Shown here one piece after another: positions 35,165 to 42,351 of a stretch of DNA of 64,000 bases. Below the pieces are notes generated by a model. That model was given only the letters and a program-made list of their open reading frames with translations, ran no database searches and was not told the origin of the DNA. Position numbers and translations under genes: made by a program. The stretch comes from CBDHGY01 sp965263325 (GTDB taxonomy: Bacteria; Pseudomonadota; Alphaproteobacteria; Caulobacterales; Hyphomonadaceae). Every line of letters begins with the position of its first letter. Position 1 is the stretch's first letter. The stretch is from the NCBI GenBank assembly GCA_965263325.1, contig CBDHGY010000002.1, positions 868,001-932,000 on the forward strand, read 5' to 3'.

Positions 35165-37101
35165 TGACCCGGCTTGTCTTTACACTTGCCTTGCTCATCA
35201 GCCTTAGCTCTCTTTTGAGCTGTGGGCGCGCGCAAACGAGCACGCCTGACACGGTTTGGGAGGGACTACGCAGCGCAACAATTTATGTACGCGTTTCAGA
35301 GACGCATACGACCGAAAGCTCTGTGGAGCTTCGCTGGAAACCCGCATGGATCAGCGATAGCCAGCGCGAACGTCTATATTGGTACGGTCCAACCGGCAAT
35401 TTGCTCACCCGTGTGGAAATAGAACCAAACCAAACAAGTGGTAACATTTCGTTGCCGATTGCCCGAGGTACTGGCGACTACAGACTTGTTATTCCGGGTT
35501 ACAGTTTCAGGAAGTACAACGTTCGCGTTCCGGGCAGATACAAGACAGTCATCGAACCTGAAAAACTGCATTTTTCAATGGAGCTCCGCGAAGGACATTC
35601 ATTTTGGACTGGGCCGCTCCGCAAGGCAGTGTTGAAACTGAAAAGCCATCGAGACTCAACGGCGATCTCTGTTCGAAGAAATGAAGAAACAATCGCGACC
35701 GTTGCGCACACTGCTGGCAGGCAATACCGCAATCATAAGAGCATGCAATTCGATGCCGCGGGGGCGCAAGTTAAACTAAGCATTGTTGACGGCGGAAAAT
35801 TCTCGTTCTGGATCGACGATGGGCCGAATGTATTTTCGCAAACCAGGAATGACTGGTTTGAACCCGAGTGGAAAGATGGAGTAGTCACATTTGATATTTT
35901 TGATGAGATGATCGGTAACACTACGAAAATCGGCATGTATACCGAATTTGCACCTTATTCATCAAAACTCAAAGGTCTCCTGTCGGACATAAGGCCTTCA
36001 ATTGTTCATTCCTACATTTTTGAAGATGTCATGGACAAACACGCAGCCCGAGATGACGCCAACAACCGCGCTCTATTCAATCTTGGCATCGATGAAACAT
36101 ACGGCCTGCTGAGCCGGACCACACGCGATTCTGTACCAAGTAGCACTTCTGGGTCTGCAGATTTTCTAGATAAATATATCCGCGCACGGCATCGAAAGAA
36201 CCTCCCCTTACATACAATCGCTTTTGTCGATGAACCCAACCTCCGCTATCGGTCATACGAAGCCTATGAAGCTTACCACCTCGCTCTTGCCCGAATTGTC
36301 CGCCAAATCAACTCAGTTTTCGGCACCGAAACTAAAATCGCTGCACCAGAAAGCTCACGAATGGTGAACGGGCCAACGAACAAGCCGCGCCGGTTCCAGT
36401 CAGGACTGAGTTGGACAGAGAAATTGCTCAGCCGAAATTGGAACAGCGTTGACGTCATCTCGTGGCATATGTGGCAGTATCGCTCTCTTGAGGCGCTTGA
36501 TCAGTTTCCCGAGACGATTAGGGACGTCGCCCAGGTTAACGAACAGCTAGCGGCCAAATTCGGCGAGACACCCAAGGACCTATCGATCAGTCAGACAAAT
36601 TTAGGAAGCGGGCCAAACACGAGCACTTATCAACAGAACACGCATTATGCGAGCCTATGGTGGGCTTCCGTCGTTACTCAGAGTATCGCCACAGGAAAGC
36701 TTGAAAGCTTGATTTGGTTCAAAGCTGTTGATGAGGGCCCTTATGGCAAAGGGTTGCTCATGAAACAAAATGGCCACCTGAAAAGAAAACCAATCGCCGA
36801 TGCGATGATCTTCATCAATCAATCAGTGTTGCCACAAACGCTTCGAGCATCATCGTCTTCACATGAAGTAGACGTCACAGCAACGAAGTCTAGCTCGGGT
36901 GAAGTTAGCATTCTGTGCGTCAATAAAAGTAGACGGAATTATTCTATATTTCTGAATGCAAGTGATTTCGATGTTTCTACTTTGGAAGTCTTTCGAAGCG
37001 ACAACAGCGTGGAACGAACAAAGTTGAGCAACCTTCAAAAGACAGGAAAGGCCGCCATTAAACTTCGCGCTCAATCCATTTGTCGCTTCACTAGCAAATA
37101 A
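35161..37101 (+). CDS. glycosidase-like lipoprotein of the polysaccharide locus
   Basis: 646 aa with a lipoprotein signal (lipobox LLSC, Cys21). Residues 30-250 look beta-rich; residues 255-550 look like a (beta/alpha)8 glycoside hydrolase related to clan GH-A. IAFVDEPNLRYRS (D357-E358-P359) sits where GH-A enzymes have the Asn-Glu acid/base, and SISQTNLGSG (Gln478) where the nucleophile Glu usually is. SWHMW, SLIWFKAVDEGPYG and a C-terminal beta domain follow. It may trim or bind the exported polymer in the periplasm or outer membrane. Family assignment is from pattern only. Last gene of the plus-strand arm. Confidence 0.7.
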   Translation: MMTRLVFTLALLISLSSLLSCGRAQTSTPDTVWEGLRSATIYVRVSETHTTESSVELRWKPAWISDSQRERLYWYGPTGNLLTRVEIEPNQTSGNISLPIARGTGDYRLVIPGYSFRKYNVRVPGRYKTVIEPEKLHFSMELREGHSFWTGPLRKAVLKLKSHRDSTAISVRRNEETIATVAHTAGRQYRNHKSMQFDAAGAQVKLSIVDGGKFSFWIDDGPNVFSQTRNDWFEPEWKDGVVTFDIFDEMIGNTTKIGMYTEFAPYSSKLKGLLSDIRPSIVHSYIFEDVMDKHAARDDANNRALFNLGIDETYGLLSRTTRDSVPSSTSGSADFLDKYIRARHRKNLPLHTIAFVDEPNLRYRSYEAYEAYHLALARIVRQINSVFGTETKIAAPESSRMVNGPTNKPRRFQSGLSWTEKLLSRNWNSVDVISWHMWQYRSLEALDQFPETIRDVAQVNEQLAAKFGETPKDLSISQTNLGSGPNTSTYQQNTHYASLWWASVVTQSIATGKLESLIWFKAVDEGPYGKGLLMKQNGHLKRKPIADAMIFINQSVLPQTLRASSSSHEVDVTATKSSSGEVSILCVNKSRRNYSIFLNASDFDVSTLEVFRSDNSVERTKLSNLQKTGKAAIKLRAQSICRFTSK

Positions 37102-37148
37102 ATCTAAGTCTGTTAAAATTTACAGGCCGTCCGCCAAAAAAGCGACCC

Positions 37149-37201
37149 GCAGAGGTGGCATAATCTATCCTTGATTGATTTTTGCCTATCTCCACCTCTG
37201 C
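37149..37201. repeat. inverted repeat GCAGAGGTGG / CCACCTCTGC
   Basis: Perfect 10-bp arms (37149-37158 and 37192-37201) separated by 33 nt. It lies between the end of the polysaccharide operon and the LuxR-type gene, 67 nt before the latter's GTG. It could be a long-loop transcription terminator or a split operator for the regulator. No strong T-run follows on either strand, which slightly favours an operator. Confidence 0.5.
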
Positions 37202-37267
37202 TTTATTGCAATCGCCTCGATCGATCATAAAGTCTCCGCTTACGGACGAACTTCAGGGGCATAATCA

Positions 37268-38161
37268 GTGAAAAATTATTCGAAGGGTATTCGGGCAATT
37301 TACGCCGCCTCTTCGCTTGCCGAGATTGCAAGATGGGCGAAACATCGTGAGTGCTCAGCCGTTGGTGATCTCGAGTTCTCAGATATTCAACGAAGGATCA
37401 TTCAGTCCCATTTCACAGAATTCGGTTTTGACTTTCTGACGACAAGTCTGGTCGTGTGCAATCACGAGTTGCTTCCGGTCGAAACAGATATCGTCTGCCT
37501 GAATATCGCTGATGCACTCGCCAATGGTTATGCAGCTGTTGCAGAGTTTGATGATGTCTCCCCGCTGGCTTACATGAACACTGGCCGCGCAATCAGCACT
37601 GAAAATCTGCGCACACGCGACGAATGGATGAACCACCCCATTTATGAACGTCACTGCCGATACTTTAGCATCGATAAGATGATGACGATCAGCTTTCAAT
37701 GCCGCGAACATGAGAATACATCGCTGGCGTTTGAATATATTTCCAGCCCTGACCAAAGCACCTGGAACACATTCGATCATCGCCAATTGGAGCTTGCATC
37801 ATTCCCGTTTGCGCTCGCCTGGTTTTATCGAAAAGGCCTCATGGATGAGGCGAAACTGACACAGAGGTTCAACGCATTGAGCGGCTTAACCGAAACCAAA
37901 TTGATGCATATCCGAAAATATGTGAACAGTCCCGCACTTTCGTTCGTCGAGCAAGCCGAGGAGCTTGGTATTTCAGAAGCCTGGCTAAAAGAGAATTTGT
38001 ATGAAACGCGTAATCAGCTTGCCCCAAGACTGGAATGGGATACGAATTCGCGCAAAACACCGACTTCGCTCCGATTGCTTGAGCGCGAGTTCCAGTTCAT
38101 GGATATGCTTGGCGACCCAAACCGCTTCATATCCTTGAGCGGTCAAACGATCGCATTCTAG
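37268..38161 (+). CDS. LuxR-type HTH regulator with GAF/PAS-like sensor
   Basis: 297 aa. The C-terminal part LSGLTETKLMHIRKYVNSP...FVEQAEELGISEAWLKENL follows the LuxR HTH pattern (LT-E, LGIS, recognition helix) at about residues 204-255, with a 40-residue extension after it. The N-terminal 190 residues resemble the non-acyl-homoserine-lactone sensor domains of such regulators, with HPIYERHCRYFSIDKMMTIS a typical segment. The helix-turn-helix is divergent. GTG start with AGGGGC 8 nt upstream. Flanked by the polysaccharide operon and the convergent 227-aa gene (stops overlap), so it may control either. No luxI-like gene is in the window. Confidence 0.6.
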   Translation: MKNYSKGIRAIYAASSLAEIARWAKHRECSAVGDLEFSDIQRRIIQSHFTEFGFDFLTTSLVVCNHELLPVETDIVCLNIADALANGYAAVAEFDDVSPLAYMNTGRAISTENLRTRDEWMNHPIYERHCRYFSIDKMMTISFQCREHENTSLAFEYISSPDQSTWNTFDHRQLELASFPFALAWFYRKGLMDEAKLTQRFNALSGLTETKLMHIRKYVNSPALSFVEQAEELGISEAWLKENLYETRNQLAPRLEWDTNSRKTPTSLRLLEREFQFMDMLGDPNRFISLSGQTIAF

Positions 38162-38841
38162 GTAACCGATCTGAGCAATGCTAAGGCAGCATCCTGCGAT
38201 GTTATGCGCCTTGCCGGAGATACACGCGAGAAATCTTCTTGCTCAAATGCTGCGGCCGCCTCTTTGAAACCTGGAACAATATCATCCGACTGCGTGCCGT
38301 AATGTGGTTCCACCAAATCTTTAGTCACCCAGTAGACGTGATCGCCAAGCGCATGCAGGAATTCCGCTAGACGTTTGGTACCTGTTACGGGCTGCTGCTT
38401 TTGATTAGGCTTATCTCCTAAATCGACGAGCTGATATGAAAGCGCTGCCTCTACGATCCTGCCGGCTGCCACTGTATGACGACGTTGTGTCACCGCCGCA
38501 AGATCGTCTGCCTCATATATCGCAACACCTTTTGCAATCGCTGCTCTCGTGAGGTGGTTGCCCAGCATCGCCTTTCTTTTGTCACTAGCTTGCTTTGCCA
38601 AGTTTGCGGGCGCGAAAGATGACTCTGCGTGAATGAGAAGCAAAACCCATAAAGTGTCAGCGCGGCTCAATAACGTAATCATCTGATTTCGTTTCTTCTG
38701 GTCATACTGAAAAGCAACAGGGAATGGTGCAAGGCAGCTCTCAACAAGCTTAAGATAGCCGCGCCTGATTTCAACAGCGGCGCTCACCGAATTTAAGGCG
38801 ATCTCCGCGTCGATAACTGGTTTGTACTGGTCATCTGCCAT
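38158..38841 (-). CDS. uncharacterised 227-aa helical protein
   Basis: No family recognised. The protein is soluble, mostly helical by composition, with no signal peptide or membrane segment. Notable segments are SAAVEIRRGYLKLVESCLAP near the N-terminus, SRADTLWVLLLIHAESSF, and HALGDHVYWVTKDLVEPHYG. The ATG at 38841 has GGAAGGGG upstream; an in-frame TTG two codons earlier is an alternative. It is divergent from the PLP-GNAT-SET gene, and the 387-bp region between them carries a perfect palindrome 53 bp from this start, so the two may be co-regulated. Confidence 0.65.
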   Translation of the reverse strand: MADDQYKPVIDAEIALNSVSAAVEIRRGYLKLVESCLAPFPVAFQYDQKKRNQMITLLSRADTLWVLLLIHAESSFAPANLAKQASDKRKAMLGNHLTRAAIAKGVAIYEADDLAAVTQRRHTVAAGRIVEAALSYQLVDLGDKPNQKQQPVTGTKRLAEFLHALGDHVYWVTKDLVEPHYGTQSDDIVPGFKEAAAAFEQEDFSRVSPARRITSQDAALALLRSVT

Positions 38842-38893
38842 GCTCAATAACCCCTTCCACCCAAAGAGCCGGCACAGGCTTTCACCGTTATGA

Positions 38894-38922
38894 AAAAATA
38901 GTCAAATGATTTGACTATTTTT
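38894..38922. promoter_or_regulatory. perfect palindrome, likely operator
   Basis: Arms of 14 bp (AAAAATAGTCAAAT and its complement) around a single central G. It lies 53 bp upstream of the 227-aa gene and about 300 bp upstream of the 954-aa gene. The AT-rich arms make a poor terminator; a dimeric repressor site is more likely. GCGCACGCGC follows immediately. Confidence 0.6.
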
Positions 38923-39228
38923 GCGCACGCGCAAAGCAGTCTCGAAACAAATCGATGGTCTAATTATTTGGACAAAATATTTGCCGTCGACAGCAAGACA
39001 ATCTCGCGCACAACTTTCACACGCTGAAGCCTTGAGAAAGTTGGAAATGATTAAAGACGCACGTGGAAGATCTAATTTTAAAGCGGCAAATAAAGATATT
39101 CTCGGAAAAGCTCCAGAGCCTTCCAAGCGACACTCCGCATTATCGATATTTCTCCAAAGTCACTTTTCAGAAAAACGTTGGTCATTCGCGACCCCCGTCA
39201 ATACGTCCGGATTGAGCGGAAAAGTTCG

Positions 39229-42093
39229 ATGACACGTCTGAGTGTCGCCTATCGTTTGTTAGCCTATACCTTTGCGCAGATGGGGCATTTGGCTAAGATC
39301 TCGGCTTCGCTCCTTAGCCCTTCATTTTTGCAACAAGTGGAACGATCGTTTGGCAAATATCTGACGTCCGTATTCTACCCCTTCGATCAGTCAAGCAGCA
39401 ACTTCACGACCGGTCGCATTGACACGCACACCAATCGAAACGTGTTAATTGAAAATCTGGAAAGGTTGGCAGCGGATATATACCGGTCCCGCTTCGCGCG
39501 GATAAGTCTTGCCGGTTCGTCGAGCAGCCTGAGGCAAATATTTGGGCATGTCGTTCCTCGGTCGCAGCGCAGAAAAAAAATCGTATTACTGGACCCTGCC
39601 TGCCACAAATCTGCTTTCGGGGGATTGATAGAAGGTGATCTGAGCTACGTATTCTTACGCCGATCGTATAGCAAAGAATATGGAATTGTTGGACCAATCG
39701 ACGAAGTTCACTTCCAGGCATGTATGAAAAACTATCGGCATGACATTGCCGCAGTGCTTCTTACTCACCCAACTTATGAAGGATTTGGATCCGATCTGGC
39801 ACCCATTTCTTCAGCCTGCCGAGAGGCCGGCATTCTTTTATGTCTAGATTGTGCCTGGGGAAGTAATTTTGGACTTGCTCAAGACTTACCTGACTTTCCA
39901 ATCGCAGATGCAGACATCGTCATCACAAGTCCGCACAAGAAAGGCGGCGCTCCGAGCCAAGTCGGGCTCGTGTTGTTCAACGACCCTCAGCTCAAGGACC
40001 TATATGATGAGGCTAACCGGGTAGGATGTGAGTCCACTTCTCTCAATTGGCCGCTCCTACTCCTATTCGAACAGAAGCTGCGCACGATCGCGGACGGTTA
40101 TTGGGCAACAGCTTGGCAGAACGCAGTTGATGAAGCTGGTGGGTTTCGAAAACGCGTATCTGACATGAATAACGACCTTGTTTGCCCGGCCCCTCAGCAA
40201 ATCGGGTTTACAGTCTTTGATCCAACGCATGTTTACATTAGTACGCTTGTCGCTGGGGTAAACGGCAGCGCGCTTGCGGCACTGCTCAGCTCTAATTTCA
40301 ATATTGACGCGGAGATGGCTGGGCCGAACGGGGTACTCTTTTTGTTTGGCCCCAGACATGTTGGGAAAACGGCGCGACTGGCAAAGGCACTAACAAGCGC
40401 GTTGCACATAAACGAACACAGTAAACCGGCAAGTGCATATCACGCACCACTCGAACGCTCGGAAGAAGTCGGCCCTGTACTGCATCCGCGGCCGGCATAC
40501 TTTTCAGAGACGCAAACTCTGGAATTGGAAAAGAGTATCGGCTCGACATCAGCGTCGCTAATATATGCGTACCCTCCCGGAATTCCGTTGCTTGCGTATG
40601 GAGAGCAAATCACGGCCGAGCACGTTGAGGCGATCAATCGTCTGCTGCGTGCGGGCGTCGTGATCGCAGGCCTCGCTTCAAACAAGCATATAAATGTTAC
40701 GCGCGCACCGCCGAATTTTACTGAACAACCAAGACCGCTTAGCAATCAAAATAGATCCGATGCCAACATGCCCTCCTCCTCCCAGCCTCATGAATTGCGC
40801 GTACAAAGTTATCCCTTTGGCGAAACTCCAGAAAGTGTTGCACAAGAAGTTGCCCGACTTTTCAGAGAGATCTTTTGCAATCCGCCATACAATCAATTTG
40901 CCGCGCAGCGTCTTGACCCAACAACTCCGCTTTCATTCTCGGCCCTCGCACCACCGGGGTATGTCGCCGCCGAAAACTATCAACCACTTGGTATACTTGA
41001 TGCGACTGAACTTCCACCTGATCACTTTCGCTGGATGGAGCCCGATGAGTTTGACGCCAGGTTCAGAGCAAAAGCACATCAGCTCTATATCTCAACAGGC
41101 CGAGACAAAGCATCCAATGACATGAGAGCTTTTGTCATCGGCCGGGTGCTCACTGTACGCGAACTATTCTACACTGAAGAATTTCGAAACCCGATCTACT
41201 ATTCCGGCCGGGAGTACATCGAAACATTACGTCCGGCCTCTGAATTTTATCGGTTGATGCGCTTTCATTTCGGGCTGGAGCCGGATGATCACCTATTCTT
41301 CACCATCGGCATGGGCGCGCATCCATCAGCTCGCGGCGACAATTTTATGTATACCGGTCTGCGCGCCATCGGTGATCATATCATCTCAGAGCATATGGCC
41401 ATTCCATCCTTTGGAGAGGTCGCTTCATCTGGCGCAGGTCGCATTCACAGCGAGGCGGTACATAAATGCGTTGTTCACGGCATTCTTCAGAGCGACCACG
41501 CGCTGGTTTACGCTGAAACGGTCGAATCTGTCGTCGAGCACTATTTTAAGGGACCACTTCATGTAGGTGAGCGCGTCCGGGCACTCGCAACCGCCGCAAA
41601 GCAAGGGTATTTGCCACATCCGGCAGATCACGCGAACGTCGAAATACGTGATGTCCCAGGCAAGGGCCTTGGTGTTTTCGCCACTCATCCAATTCAGGCA
41701 GGAGATCTTATAGCAGAGTTCATTGGCGTACCGTATTCAGCGGATCGAGAGTCTTATCTACCATCCATCATGAAGGATCGATGCATTCAGATTGGCCCTA
41801 AAACTTACGTGTTTGCCGAAAACCGCCTCGCTGAGAAAATAAATCACTCTTGCCGACCAAACTGCGGTGTTCGGGAAAAAACCAAAATCGTAGCGATCTA
41901 TCCAATTTCAGCTGGCGAAGAAATTTGCTGGGACTATCGTATGTCTGAAAACTCAGATTGGGTACTGGAAAACTGCCGGTGTGGCACTGACAGATGTGCT
42001 GGCCGAATCGAGGGCTATGACAGCCTCCCTGAGGACATCCGCCTCGAATACTTAAAGCGCGGGGCTATCTCCACCTGGTTACTCGACACGTGA
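39229..42093 (+). CDS. Orn/Lys/Arg decarboxylase-like / GNAT-like / SET-domain fusion
   Basis: 954 aa, no signal peptide. Residues 50-480 form a complete aspartate-aminotransferase-fold module of the Orn/Lys/Arg decarboxylase family. Asp207 (LLCLDCAWGSNF) should bind the PLP ring nitrogen. His236-Lys237 in TSPHKKGGAPSQ matches the PLP-lysine signature, and YAYPPGIPLLAYGEQIT (446-462) is the C-terminal hallmark. Residues 521-790 include FREIFCNPPYNQF (545-557), a typical GNAT N-terminal helix, so an acetyltransferase-like domain is inferred. Residues 803-930 are a SET domain: GKGLGVFATHPIQAGD, INHSCRPNCG, GEEICWDY, then post-SET cysteines CRCGTDRCAGRI. The ATG at 39229 has GCGGAAAAG upstream. 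The substrates are unknown. It is flanked by a terminator and may be monocistronic. Confidence 0.85.
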   Translation: MTRLSVAYRLLAYTFAQMGHLAKISASLLSPSFLQQVERSFGKYLTSVFYPFDQSSSNFTTGRIDTHTNRNVLIENLERLAADIYRSRFARISLAGSSSSLRQIFGHVVPRSQRRKKIVLLDPACHKSAFGGLIEGDLSYVFLRRSYSKEYGIVGPIDEVHFQACMKNYRHDIAAVLLTHPTYEGFGSDLAPISSACREAGILLCLDCAWGSNFGLAQDLPDFPIADADIVITSPHKKGGAPSQVGLVLFNDPQLKDLYDEANRVGCESTSLNWPLLLLFEQKLRTIADGYWATAWQNAVDEAGGFRKRVSDMNNDLVCPAPQQIGFTVFDPTHVYISTLVAGVNGSALAALLSSNFNIDAEMAGPNGVLFLFGPRHVGKTARLAKALTSALHINEHSKPASAYHAPLERSEEVGPVLHPRPAYFSETQTLELEKSIGSTSASLIYAYPPGIPLLAYGEQITAEHVEAINRLLRAGVVIAGLASNKHINVTRAPPNFTEQPRPLSNQNRSDANMPSSSQPHELRVQSYPFGETPESVAQEVARLFREIFCNPPYNQFAAQRLDPTTPLSFSALAPPGYVAAENYQPLGILDATELPPDHFRWMEPDEFDARFRAKAHQLYISTGRDKASNDMRAFVIGRVLTVRELFYTEEFRNPIYYSGREYIETLRPASEFYRLMRFHFGLEPDDHLFFTIGMGAHPSARGDNFMYTGLRAIGDHIISEHMAIPSFGEVASSGAGRIHSEAVHKCVVHGILQSDHALVYAETVESVVEHYFKGPLHVGERVRALATAAKQGYLPHPADHANVEIRDVPGKGLGVFATHPIQAGDLIAEFIGVPYSADRESYLPSIMKDRCIQIGPKTYVFAENRLAEKINHSCRPNCGVREKTKIVAIYPISAGEEICWDYRMSENSDWVLENCRCGTDRCAGRIEGYDSLPEDIRLEYLKRGAISTWLLDT

Positions 42094-42187
42094 ACCACAA
42101 AATCGATCGGCATTGGCAGAGCGCTCATTTTAGACCCCCAACCTGGGATCTTAAACGCGTCTCGCAAACTCCCTTTAGCGTAGTAAA

Positions 42188-42219
42188 AAACCCGCCTGAT
42201 CCAACGATCAAGCGGGTTT
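42188..42219. terminator. bidirectional terminator
   Basis: AAACCCGC / GCGGGTTT arms with inner CTGAT / ATCAA pairing. T-rich stretches lie on both sides (TTTCTT on plus, six Ts on minus). It ends the 954-aa gene on the plus strand and, from the other side, the transcript carrying the EAL gene and the 12-codon frame. Confidence 0.85.
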
Positions 42220-42239
42220 CTTAAACTATTAAAGAGGCC

Positions 42240-42278
42240 TCAGCCGCCCCCGAATAGCCAATCCCAAAATCCACGCAT
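42240..42278 (-). CDS. candidate 12-aa peptide MRGFWDWLFGGG
   Basis: A 13-codon frame with AAGGGA about 8 nt before its ATG, ending TGA 20 nt before the terminator at 42188-42219. The peptide has two Trp, two Phe and a Gly-rich end. It lies 73 nt after the EAL gene stop on the same strand, so it is either the last cistron of that unit or has its own promoter. No other gene fits this 230-nt gap. Evidence is position and ribosome binding site only. Confidence 0.45.
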   Translation of the reverse strand: MRGFWDWLFGGG

Positions 42279-42351
42279 GGTGATGTTCCCTTGGTTAAGT
42301 TGCCCTATAACCAATGGTAAACACGATTACATGAAATTTTGCAAGAAATTT

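Noticed and set aside
38921..39232. 103-codon frame on the plus strand before the fusion gene
   Set aside because: Its only early start is a TTG inside the palindrome, without a ribosome binding site, and it overlaps the fusion start. Part of it (residues 25-70) looks protein-like, so a remnant is possible, but it is not supported as a gene.
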